DNA from: Fluoribacter dumoffii NY 23
GTDB taxonomy: Bacteria > Pseudomonadota > Gammaproteobacteria > Legionellales > Legionellaceae
Assembly (NCBI RefSeq): GCF_000236165.1
Contig: NZ_CM001373.1
Location: 2,244,776 to 2,308,775, forward strand
Direction: 5' to 3'
DNA length: 64,000 nt
Part shown: positions 1 to 7,463 of the stretch, one piece after another
How positions within the stretch are numbered: the first letter of the stretch is position 1
Layout: every line of letters starts with the position of its first letter
The notes under the pieces: model-generated
The model's database searches: none
The model's input: the letters and a program-made list of their open reading frames with translations, nothing else
Told to the model about the DNA's origin: nothing
Translations under genes and position numbers: made by a program

Positions 1-17
1 TCTCTTAACTGGAGTGT

Positions 18-497
18 CTAAATCAATTGAACCACATCAATACCAAGCACTACAGGACAGGGTTTATTAATTAACTCCCTATGCTGCTCTTCATAGTGAC
101 GTTGATACCAACGTTCTATGGTCGCTTTGCCTTTCTTATAGCGGTCTGATAAGTCTTTTTGAGAAACTCCTCGGCTATGCTCATGAAACACCGCCGCCTG
201 CACTCGCCAAGTAGCACGTTGATGTTTATTAATACCGGGGAATTGTTGATTACCATAACGACTACACGCATAACAATACAACTTATACGCTTTAAACCTT
301 AATATACTTCGACGATGTCCAATTAACTCATGATGAACTCTTCGAATATATGAAGCTTTCTTCCGTACTTTCTTACTTTGACAGTGACTACAACGCACTA
401 ATCGGTTGTATCTTACATCTAATAATAACGGTTGATATCCGCTCACTTTTACTATGGAAAATCCAGGTAAATTTAGGATAAGATTGTACTTCGGCAC
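18..497 (-). pseudogene. Truncated ISL3-family-like transposase (N-terminal part)
   Basis: The 159-residue product has a zinc-ribbon N-terminus (CSHC near residue 36, CYAC near 75) and a helix-turn-helix region, as in the amino-terminal third of ISL3-family transposases of about 400 residues. It runs into the first catalytic block (VLGID) and then changes to an unrelated VVQLI and stops, so most of the DDE domain is missing. The start is GTG with AAGGAG six bases upstream. The start codon lies inside an inverted repeat that also ends the insertion sequence. It should be catalytically dead and probably marks an old rearrangement at this end of the region. Confidence 0.75.
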
Positions 498-559
498 TTT
501 AATCTCCTTTTTGATCGCAAAATCAAGGACTTAGTCTAGACTAATTTGATTAAAGTGCC
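493..559. repeat. Insertion-sequence terminal region: 12-bp inverted repeat plus palindrome
   Basis: GGCACTTTAATC at 493-504 is matched by its exact reverse complement at 548-559. Between them lies a perfect 14-bp palindrome TTAGTCTAGACTAA at 531-544. The outer arm is probably the IS end. The inner arm overlaps the transposase start codon, so it could let the transposase or a repressor act on its own promoter. The outer arm also supplies the stop codon of the interrupted acetyltransferase, which fixes the insertion boundary. Confidence 0.65.
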
Positions 560-807
560 CCCTTATTTGGTGTAGAGCCAAAACCTATCATCTCGCCAGT
601 CTTTTTAATTTCAGCAGCATAAAGAGAGAAGTTCTTTTCTTCCTGATGAGAAATAATTTTATCTATGAAAGCAATGGTTTCCTCCCGAGTGGGTACAGCC
701 GGGAAAAACTGCATCACTTTTTGGTCCTGGTTAATAGCAATTAATGATTCAACATCCTTTTCTTGAAAAGTGCGCAGAAATAATCGTTCTGTTTCTAATA
801 TTCTCAT
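550..807 (-). pseudogene. GNAT acetyltransferase, N-terminal fragment (RimJ/RimL-like)
   Basis: The opening MRILETERLFLR and the following region with D-V-E-S-L and EETIAFIDKII are typical of the RimJ/RimL branch of GNAT N-acetyltransferases. The start at 807 has AAGG seven bases upstream; an in-frame ATG two codons earlier is less well placed. The frame is lost after MIGFGSTP, just before the acetyl-CoA-binding core, because the insertion-sequence end begins there. Only about half of a normal 170-residue protein is left, so no activity is expected. Confidence 0.7.
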
Positions 808-816
808 ATACATACC

Positions 817-2121
817 TTATTGTTTTCTTAATCTAACGCAACCTCTAAATAACTTCGCATCGCTGGCAAATTGCGTTTTGTCACTGTAATAAGAAAAAGC
901 AAATCTGTTATCTGTACCTTCTAATTCCTCAGAACTATAAATGCTCTTATTACTAGAGGATTTATAGTGGTAAAAAGAAAATTCAGTTTGTTTGCTTACA
1001 TGGTAAAGTGGACTTCCAAAAGCGGTACTATTATCTGCAGTAAACTCCGACTGATAAGCCAACAGCACATTTTTTAGCATTTCCAGTTCACTATAAGCGC
1101 TATTGCTTTGATTGGTTTTAAATGTATTAATCTTGGCAAAGGGGCACTGTAAGGGATAATAAACACTATCAGACTGACCATTCAAGGCTGATGGAACCAT
1201 AACTGTCGCTGTGTATTCTAAGTCATAACATTCATTATAAATTTTCTGAATCGTCTTAACTGGAAAGTATTGCTCATCAATTGCAGGTTTCACACCAATA
1301 CCTGAGCCCATGCAAATATTAAAAATGTATTTTGCTGTATCCATAATGAATGGCGTAGGTCTGAAACGATTAATGCTCTTGGCACTGAGGAATAAATCGT
1401 TACAAGAAGCATCGTAAGTATTTTGCGTCAGTTTTTTCCTTAACGACTCCGAGAAGTATAGTTTCAGCTTAAGCCATTTATCATTATGTTTAACTTCATT
1501 GATAAACTGCTCGGAAAAATAAAGAATCTCGCTATGCCAGATATCGATAGTATTTTTATCCTTCAATATCTCTTTGAATACCAGGTAATGTTCATAAGGA
1601 GACTTGGGAGCCGAAACAGCAACATTAAAATATTTCTGAATTCTTGTATGCTTTCTTTTGCAACCGATATTTGGTAATAAAAAGGATGAAAGTGCACCAG
1701 ATGAGACAGACAGCACATTATTATCTACCGTCTGATCCTCATCAAAAATAACCTGCATATTAAAAATTGCACCAGGCCCCTGAACACAATCAGGAAAGAT
1801 GCGATCATCTTCACCAAAATAATGCCACTCGCAAAACTTATCCAATATTAAACCCAAAGGTAAACTATTTTTACCATAGCCAAGATGATTGAATAATTCA
1901 TTATCGGTGTGCTTGCTGTCAATCTTTTCCATTTGACCACTACTGGTTGGCAGATAAGCATGATTTTTAATACCAAAATGCTCACCAAATTTATAACGAG
2001 CTACAAAGAATGGTATTTTTTTGTCAGGTTTAATTTCTTCAATGACACGATATATCGATTCGTTGACTTGCTTTACTTGATGCTTGACTTCATCCCATGA
2101 AACTCTAGTAATTTTGTTCAT
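817..2121 (-). CDS. Hypothetical protein, 434 aa, unknown function
   Basis: I do not recognise a family. The product is soluble-looking, with no signal peptide or membrane segment, rich in aromatic residues and with scattered cysteines. ATG at 2121 is preferred because GGGTG lies eight bases upstream; a TTG seven codons earlier has no ribosome-binding site. It is transcribed away from the POT transporter gene and shares a 130-bp divergent promoter region with it, which suggests, without proving, a link to peptide or metabolite uptake. The 3' end abuts the truncated acetyltransferase start at 807. Confidence 0.7.
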   Translation of the reverse strand: MNKITRVSWDEVKHQVKQVNESIYRVIEEIKPDKKIPFFVARYKFGEHFGIKNHAYLPTSSGQMEKIDSKHTDNELFNHLGYGKNSLPLGLILDKFCEWHYFGEDDRIFPDCVQGPGAIFNMQVIFDEDQTVDNNVLSVSSGALSSFLLPNIGCKRKHTRIQKYFNVAVSAPKSPYEHYLVFKEILKDKNTIDIWHSEILYFSEQFINEVKHNDKWLKLKLYFSESLRKKLTQNTYDASCNDLFLSAKSINRFRPTPFIMDTAKYIFNICMGSGIGVKPAIDEQYFPVKTIQKIYNECYDLEYTATVMVPSALNGQSDSVYYPLQCPFAKINTFKTNQSNSAYSELEMLKNVLLAYQSEFTADNSTAFGSPLYHVSKQTEFSFYHYKSSSNKSIYSSEELEGTDNRFAFSYYSDKTQFASDAKLFRGCVRLRKQ

Positions 2122-2251
2122 TCCTAAACACCCATACAGCAATTAAATATCAATTATCATCCCTTGAAAATCAGGATAATTGCAGAAAGGGATTAAGTTT
2201 ATCCATTTTTAATGGTAGAGTCACCTTCCAAAATAGTTTTAGGGAAAAAAT

Positions 2252-3727
2252 ATGTTGTTATCAGAAAAAATGCCAAAAGGAATCATGCCCCTGTATTTAA
2301 TACAAGCTTTTTCAACCTTTTCCTATGCAATTCTATATTCCTCATTATCTCTGTTTCTCACTAAACAATTAGGATTGTCTAATACCCTTTCAAACAGCAT
2401 TGTTGGGTTATTTCTAGCATTTAACTATGTTCTGCATTTACTCGGCGGAGTAGTTGGCGGACGATTTTTAAGTAACCGATCCTTGTTTTTGATTACCACA
2501 GCCATACAAACGATTGGTATTTTACTTTTGGCACTTTCAGTTGATTCGCTGCTTTACCTTGGGCTCAGTTTATTTCTGGTTGGTTGTGGTTTAAATACTA
2601 CCGCGTACAACAGCATACTGACGCAACGCTTTGCACCAGATGATAACCGCAGAGATAAAGCCTTTTTCTTCAGCTACTCCGCCATGAACGTGGGCTTTTG
2701 CGCTGGCTACATCATCAGCGGGTTTTTTGATTACTCCAATCAATATCAAACTCTGCTCTATGCCAGCATAATTCCAAATGTAATCACGCTGTTGCTTATG
2801 TGGGGTTACTGGTCGACCTTGAGTGATCGTGATACCCCGTTACTCAAAGTTAAAAGCACAGCTTCGCTGAATTACAAAAAAACTATTGGATGGGGAATTA
2901 TTTTATCCCTTATCCCATTCACCTTACTTTGTTTTTATAAAGCCCAGTTCAGTAACGGAGTTGTAGTGGGCCTCAGCGTTATTATGTTTTTCGTCATTTT
3001 ATACCTTGGCTACCAACAAAAATCGACTTTGGATAAGCAAAAGATAATGACTTTTCTAATCCTGACGGTAACATCAATCTTATTCTGGATGATCTACTTC
3101 ACAGGCCCAATGGGCGTAACCCTATTTATTAAAAACAATGTCGATAAACACCTGTTCCATTATGAAATGGCAACCCAATGGATTTTGAATATCAACGCCA
3201 TCGTCATCATTATCGGCGCCCCGTTATTATCAATAGTGCTAACACGACTACAGGCAAAAGGATACAATGTATCAGTAACCAAACAATTCATCTGGGCCTT
3301 TTTAATACTTGCAGGTTCCTTCTTCTTTTTATCCGGTGGTATCCTCTCTGCCAATAAGCATGGATATATTAGTGTTTATTGGGTAATGCTCCATTTTACC
3401 ACTCAAGCAATTGCGGAGTTGCTGATAGGACCGGTAGGCTATGCTATGATCGGCAGAATTTCCCCACCACAATTACAAGGTGTGCTCATGGGTACTTGGA
3501 TGATGGTATCAGGCGTATCAGCATCGTTATCACATTACTTTTCCAATGCCATGGGTGAGTCCACAAATCCATTGCTATCCAATGGCGATTACCAGCATGT
3601 GTTTAACCAGCTGGGTATGTGGGCACTATTGGGAGCCGTTTTCCTTTACTTGATCGCCAAAAGAATTAAACCTGTTATTGAGCAAAAAACAGATTCAGTA
3701 TTATCAGAGGCTATAACAACCGCATAA
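2252..3727 (+). CDS. POT/PTR-family MFS transporter (peptide transporter-like)
   Basis: A 491-residue polytopic membrane protein with about 12-14 hydrophobic segments. The stretch FFFSYSAMNVGFCAG around residue 145 fits the PTR2/POT signature (F-x-Y-x3-N-x-G-x3-G), so proton-driven uptake of di- or tripeptides is the best guess. The usual ExxER motif of helix 1 is not visible (QAFSTFSYA in its place), so coupling or substrate may differ from classical DtpA-type carriers. AGGG lies seven bases before the ATG. It is divergent from the orphan gene upstream and monocistronic. Confidence 0.8.
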   Translation: MLLSEKMPKGIMPLYLIQAFSTFSYAILYSSLSLFLTKQLGLSNTLSNSIVGLFLAFNYVLHLLGGVVGGRFLSNRSLFLITTAIQTIGILLLALSVDSLLYLGLSLFLVGCGLNTTAYNSILTQRFAPDDNRRDKAFFFSYSAMNVGFCAGYIISGFFDYSNQYQTLLYASIIPNVITLLLMWGYWSTLSDRDTPLLKVKSTASLNYKKTIGWGIILSLIPFTLLCFYKAQFSNGVVVGLSVIMFFVILYLGYQQKSTLDKQKIMTFLILTVTSILFWMIYFTGPMGVTLFIKNNVDKHLFHYEMATQWILNINAIVIIIGAPLLSIVLTRLQAKGYNVSVTKQFIWAFLILAGSFFFLSGGILSANKHGYISVYWVMLHFTTQAIAELLIGPVGYAMIGRISPPQLQGVLMGTWMMVSGVSASLSHYFSNAMGESTNPLLSNGDYQHVFNQLGMWALLGAVFLYLIAKRIKPVIEQKTDSVLSEAITTA

Positions 3728-3888
3728 AAAGGAGTATCAAACGATAACAGTTGATATAAAATAGAGCATAATTGCATTTTACCTCTGATCTTTTCTATGT
3801 AAAAAAACTAATTTTATCGACATCACGGCTATGGTTTACTATTTTTCGACTGGACTATGCCGTAATAATATGAAAGTGGGGTTGTTAC

Positions 3889-4131
3889 ATGGAATGTTTT
3901 ATCGAGGTCGCAGAACCTGTTATTGATGTTAAGTTTCAATTAAAAAAAGATACTCAGAAGTATTTGATTGATTATATTCTGTCCTACAGTGAATTGGGCT
4001 GTAAAGGGCTAGCTCAAATTCTCGAGGCCAGCCCGTTGATGGTGAGCCAGGTATTGGCTGGAAGGGATTTCTTCAGACCAGAAAAAGCTCAGCACTTATT
4101 TCAGTATTTCACCATGCTGATTGGTCATTGA
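3889..4131 (+). CDS. Small helix-turn-helix-like protein, 80 aa
   Basis: The C-terminal half (LAQILEASPLMVSQVLAGR, then PEKAQHL) has the spacing of an XRE-type helix-turn-helix, as in small phage-type or antitoxin-type repressors. The first 30 residues are acidic and have no recognisable motif. A GGGG sequence lies about eight bases before the ATG. It stands alone between the transporter and the winged-helix gene, close to the ICE leader. No toxin partner is visible beside it. The function is a guess from the fold pattern only. Confidence 0.55.
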   Translation: MECFIEVAEPVIDVKFQLKKDTQKYLIDYILSYSELGCKGLAQILEASPLMVSQVLAGRDFFRPEKAQHLFQYFTMLIGH

Positions 4132-4187
4132 TTACTTTTTCTCAAACTCTCTGTACATAGTAGAAAAGTAAACTATTGTTATAATTG

Positions 4188-4844
4188 TTAACAACCTATT
4201 ATTGTAGATATTAAAGGAGAGATTTTTATTATCTTATCTGATACATCTATAATGTCAGCAACCTTCTTGATATTAGACCATAGGTGACCAATAATAGTTT
4301 TATCTGGTTCTGGTTTTATCAGCTGATCCTTCAAGGTCTCAATGTCTGCAGCTATATCAAGCTTTTCTTTATCGCTTAACCTGCTACTCACTATTATTTT
4401 TTTCAATTCTGTAAGTTCATTGTGCAAGGATTGAAATTGGGTATTGATAATATTACCATCCCCCATGGTGATGACATTACTACCAGTTGCATTAATATTA
4501 ATCCCTGCATATCTAGGGTTTTCCTTAAATTCAGACTCCTCTTCTATTTTATCAATACCATCAGAGGAAATTTCATACCAAGTTGTTTTATTTACTCTTT
4601 CCCCTTGGTTCACATAAATTGTTTTTTCTGTTTCAGTTTCATTTATCCAATTTTTGTCTATCAAGTAGGTTAGATTTGATTGTACTTGGTTCTGTGTTAA
4701 ACCACGCTTTTCCTTTAAGCTTTTTTTGATTTCACTGATTTTTACAGCAGATCCTTTTTTTCCATATTTACTGGTAGCATTAGCATTTCTATCGTAAAAC
4801 CATTGAAGGATTAATGTGCGATATTCATCATTTGGATTTGGCAT
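4188..4844 (-). CDS. Winged-helix-like protein with GDGNII motif, unknown function
   Basis: The 218-residue product begins with a winged-helix-like domain (about residues 1-100; repeated K-x-S/E and a LTYLIDKNWI wing). A short linker follows with the glycine/asparagine motif ATGSNVITMGDGNIINTQF, then a helical tail. Similar G-x-N-x-I/V-x-x-G-D-x-N linkers occur in bacterial proteins near conflict or defence genes, but I cannot name a family. ATG at 4844 is chosen because AAGGA lies eight bases upstream; upstream in-frame starts have none. It is divergent from the small HTH gene and sits outside the lvr leader. Confidence 0.6.
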   Translation of the reverse strand: MPNPNDEYRTLILQWFYDRNANATSKYGKKGSAVKISEIKKSLKEKRGLTQNQVQSNLTYLIDKNWINETETEKTIYVNQGERVNKTTWYEISSDGIDKIEEESEFKENPRYAGININATGSNVITMGDGNIINTQFQSLHNELTELKKIIVSSRLSDKEKLDIAADIETLKDQLIKPEPDKTIIGHLWSNIKKVADIIDVSDKIIKISPLISTIIGC

Positions 4845-5057
4845 GAGATAAGTCCTTTTAACCACAAATATTTTCACATTATACCATAGAAAATATCTGA
4901 TTTTACACATAATGGATAGGTTTGTGCCTAATGGCAGAGTTTACAAAGATCATTTAAACCCTTTGCTCATTTGCGATTAATATTTTTCACCAAAATATGT
5001 ATTTTTAAGGCGATCAGATAATTACTCTTTCAAGTGAGATCGAAAATCCCTAAGTAT

Positions 5058-5741
5058 TTAGCCTTTTAATCTCCGGATCAAACTAACCGCGCATCCAATA
5101 ATCTGGGCTTGCATTTCCCTAGAACCTACACGAATGTCAGCCCAATCCTCGTTAAGTGCAATTAGCTCAAACTGCTGAGTATCTTTTGAGGCCGATAATT
5201 GCTTATACTTGCGAACAATTACTTCCTGCTCTCCCTCAATCAAGGCCACTACAAAATCGCCGGGCTTAGAGCTTGTATCAGGATCTACAATGAGGACATC
5301 ATTAATTCGAAACTCCGGTATCATGCTTTCATCTTTTATCAGCAGGGCAAAAGCATTTTTTCCAATGCTATCACTGACAGCTGTACTGACAGGAATAAAC
5401 TCAACTTTGGTATCAACATCCTCTTTGATTTTCTGGATGAAAGTAGCTGAATCAATTGCTTGTTTGTAATCCAAGACAGGAATCAATGCACCCATGCCAA
5501 GGGATTTTGTCATCTTCCCTTCACGGTTATCAGTTAAGCACATCAAATAAGAAGCTGAAACTTCCAGAGCATCAGCTAGTAATTTAATTTCTGTTGGGCC
5601 AGGGGTACGGTCCCCTCTTTCATAATTATTAATGCGTGAAATTTTCAACTCACTGGTCAACTCAGCCAATGCCTTTCTCGTCAATCCTTTGGCCTTTCGT
5701 TCATTCATGATTCTTTGACCAATTTTCTCTTTGATGTTCAT
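5058..5741 (-). CDS. lvrR: LvrR: CI/LexA-type repressor (XRE HTH plus S24 peptidase domain)
   Basis: Residues 8-65 form an XRE helix-turn-helix (LTRKALAELT then RINNYERGDRTP). Residues 105-225 form an S24 signal-peptidase-like domain. The catalytic Ser is in DESMIPEF and the probable Lys is in VIVRKYK, so RecA-stimulated self-cleavage is expected, as in lambda CI. It is divergent from lvrA with two palindromes between them, the usual arrangement for a repressor that silences a mobile element and is inactivated by DNA damage. ATG at 5741 is preferred over 5747 by its spacing to GGA. Confidence 0.88.
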   Translation of the reverse strand: MNIKEKIGQRIMNERKAKGLTRKALAELTSELKISRINNYERGDRTPGPTEIKLLADALEVSASYLMCLTDNREGKMTKSLGMGALIPVLDYKQAIDSATFIQKIKEDVDTKVEFIPVSTAVSDSIGKNAFALLIKDESMIPEFRINDVLIVDPDTSSKPGDFVVALIEGEQEVIVRKYKQLSASKDTQQFELIALNEDWADIRVGSREMQAQIIGCAVSLIRRLKG

Positions 5742-5780
5742 GCCCATTCCACAGTGTTTGGTTAATAAATTAATCCATTT

Positions 5781-5805
5781 ACATATTGACTATAGCTCAA
5801 TATGT
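5781..5805. promoter_or_regulatory. Operator-like palindrome between lvrR and lvrA
   Basis: Arms ACATATTGA (5781-5789) and TCAATATGT (5797-5805) are a perfect 9-bp inverted repeat separated by seven bases. It lies in the divergent lvrR-lvrA promoter region, 39 bp from lvrR. The most economical reading is the main LvrR operator. Confidence 0.75.
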
Positions 5806-5826
5806 GTTATTTTGAGATTTATAAAC

Positions 5827-5841
5827 TACTCGTTTCGAGTA
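5827..5841. promoter_or_regulatory. Second palindrome upstream of lvrA
   Basis: TACTCG and CGAGTA form a 6-bp inverted repeat with a 3-bp spacer. It differs in sequence from the 5781 operator, so it may bind another regulator or a second LvrR mode. It sits about 100 bp before the lvrA start. Confidence 0.45.
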
Positions 5842-5942
5842 CTTAAACTCATTAAGAGCTATTTTTTTGTCTTAAGTTCTCAAAATGTTATCACAAGTTT
5901 GATTGGGTGCTAAGGCTTTAGTTAAGGAATAACGGATTATTT

Positions 5943-6830
5943 ATGTACTTTACAGTGAATGACAAGGAATTGGATGCCCTCTGTGGGCTTTCATATATCC
6001 AGCAAATTACCTACTTAAGAGGGATTCGACCTTACATGGATCGCAATACATACATAGTAGGGATTAAGCGACGTATCAGTTATCAATCGCTGACTGAAGT
6101 GCTTTATATTGAACCTCATCAAGGCATTACAGAATCAGGAAGTCCTAGCCGTCAGCAAATTCGCCGAGCCATTAAAGGGCTTGAACGATCAGGTCTTATT
6201 TCCATTCAATCTTTCGATAAACATCTTATTTTAAAATGTCTTTTAGCAGATATCAGTTATTCCGTCCAAAATAAACCCGACACAAACCCGACACAGCAAG
6301 CCGACACAAAACCAAACGCGAAACTCCTTGTAAATACAGGGGCTTCTGAGGATGCAGAGGTAAAAGCCGACACAGATAAAATCCTAAAAGCCGACACACC
6401 TCTAATAAAAGAAAATAATTATATTTATTTATTACAACGCTTCGACCATTTCTGGCGTATGTACCCCGAGAAAAAGTCACGTGAACGTGCCTTTGAAATT
6501 TTCAAACAAATCAATCCAGATGAGCTTCTGCTGCAAAGCATGTTGCAAGCCCTTGCTCAACAAATCAAAGCCCGTACAGAAAAAGAAGCGAATGGCGAAT
6601 GGGTTCCAGCTTGGAAATTTCCAGCCAACTGGTTGTCTCAAAAATGCTGGGAAGATGAAGTCAAAATCGAATTAACGCAGGAGAGAAGGAATGAGAAGCG
6701 CCGCGCAAATACTGAAAACACAACCTGTGATCCCTTCTGGAATCCAGAAACAGGAGACACAGCAAGCATCGATGAAGACGAATGCCAGCAATCCAACGTC
6801 ATCAACTTCCAATGCTACAGACAGCAATAA
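5943..6830 (+). CDS. lvrA: LvrA: replication-initiator-like protein (lambda O-like architecture)
   Basis: The 295-residue protein has an N-terminal winged-helix-like region (about residues 8-100, including SRQQIRRAIKGLERSGLI). A low-complexity linker (residues 105-160) follows. The C-terminal segment (residues 165-240: FDHFWRMYPEKK, then WKFPANWLSQKCWEDE) matches the FW-x2-YP ... WL ... WED pattern common in phage replication initiators. It opens the ICE leader after the LvrR operator; the nearest AAGGA lies about 14 bases before the ATG, a long spacing. The linker is written with a repeated DNA motif that may be an origin. The lvrA name rests on synteny; the initiator role is inference. Confidence 0.75.
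   Translation: MYFTVNDKELDALCGLSYIQQITYLRGIRPYMDRNTYIVGIKRRISYQSLTEVLYIEPHQGITESGSPSRQQIRRAIKGLERSGLISIQSFDKHLILKCLLADISYSVQNKPDTNPTQQADTKPNAKLLVNTGASEDAEVKADTDKILKADTPLIKENNYIYLLQRFDHFWRMYPEKKSRERAFEIFKQINPDELLLQSMLQALAQQIKARTEKEANGEWVPAWKFPANWLSQKCWEDEVKIELTQERRNEKRRANTENTTCDPFWNPETGDTASIDEDECQQSNVINFQCYRQQ
6277..6398. repeat. Five CCGACACA direct repeats inside lvrA (iteron-like)
   Basis: CCGACACA occurs at 6277, 6288, 6301, 6367 and 6391. Two pairs are 24 bp apart. The last two copies extend to the 14-mer TAAAAGCCGACACA. The 6288 copy is in a different reading frame (read as N-P-T-Q, not P/A-D-T), so the repetition is at DNA level and not a by-product of a peptide repeat. The layout resembles the lambda origin, whose iterons lie inside gene O. 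Confidence 0.6.
6403..6434. other. AT-rich run next to the iteron-like repeats (possible unwinding element)
   Basis: Of 32 bases only one is G or C. It begins five bases after the last CCGACACA repeat and is still within lvrA coding sequence. An AT-rich block beside iterons is the usual site of origin melting, so this fits the origin idea. It has no independent support. Confidence 0.45.
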
Positions 6831-7158
6831 AAAGCGTATTGAGAACCTGTTTACTCGCTTTGCTGTCTTTTACGGACATTTGTGGCGTAGCCAGTTTAAG
6901 AGCGATGGGTTTTTGGATTTTGCCAAGAAGGAGTGGCTGGAGGGCTTAAGTCAATTCAGTGATGAAATTTTGAATCAGGTCATTATTGATTGCCGCGAGC
7001 ATTGCGAAATGCCTCCTACCCTGCCGCAAATGATTGGTTTTTGTCGTGATATCAAAAAGCGAAATGCTTTTTATGTCGCATCCGAAAAACATCAACCAAC
7101 CAGTAAAGAAGTGGTTGAAGAGCATATCAGGCAATGTAAAGCCTATTTATTTAAATAA
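6691..7158 (+). CDS. lvrB: LvrB: lambda P-like helicase-loader candidate
   Basis: The 155-residue product carries LFTRFAVFYGHLW, then KKEWLEGL, then CEMPPTLPQMIGFCRD. The W-L plus P-P-x-L-P-x-F/M-x-x-x-C pattern is that of phage replication protein P and related helicase loaders. The ATG at 6691 has GGAG seven bases upstream and makes the gene overlap lvrA by 140 bp in another frame. An internal ATG at 6772 is an alternative. Following an O-like gene, as in lambda, supports a role in loading the host replicative helicase on the element. The name rests on position in the lvrRABC block; function is inference. Confidence 0.7.
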   Translation: MRSAAQILKTQPVIPSGIQKQETQQASMKTNASNPTSSTSNATDSNKKRIENLFTRFAVFYGHLWRSQFKSDGFLDFAKKEWLEGLSQFSDEILNQVIIDCREHCEMPPTLPQMIGFCRDIKKRNAFYVASEKHQPTSKEVVEEHIRQCKAYLFK

Positions 7159-7174
7159 CAGAAGGAGAAGAGAT

Positions 7175-7435
7175 ATGTTGGTTTTAACAAGAAAAGTTGG
7201 GGAATCTGTTGTTATCAGTGAGGAGGTTTACTGCACTGTAGTGGGTTATCGTGATGGTGAAGTTCGCCTTGCTTTTGATGCCCCTCAATCAATTCCAGTT
7301 CACCGTGATGAAATTCAAAGACGCATTTATCGGGAACGCCAAAAAGATCAATGGTTCAATGACTCTCTTCCGAATAAGGAAAGCATTGTTGACCGTTTAA
7401 TTAGCAAATTCAAGCACGGATTGAAGTCTGCTTAA
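7175..7435 (+). CDS. lvrC: LvrC/CsrT: CsrA-family RNA-binding regulator
   Basis: The 86-residue protein starts MLVLTRKVGESVVI, the exact hallmark of CsrA, and has the beta-strand pattern and VHRDEIQRRIY helix of the family. It is about 20 residues longer than housekeeping CsrA. CsrA binds GGA-containing hairpins in mRNA leaders. ICE-borne CsrA paralogues in Legionella have been described as a class (CsrT). Here it precedes the conjugation operon by 28 bp, so it probably tunes transfer-gene expression or host CsrA targets. GGAG lies seven bases before the ATG. Confidence 0.9.
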   Translation: MLVLTRKVGESVVISEEVYCTVVGYRDGEVRLAFDAPQSIPVHRDEIQRRIYRERQKDQWFNDSLPNKESIVDRLISKFKHGLKSA

Positions 7436-7463
7436 AATCATCAGTAATTGAGGATTATATCGT

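Noticed and set aside
5197-5470. Plus-strand frames inside lvrR
   Set aside because: They are shadows of the repressor gene and lack start signals or motifs.
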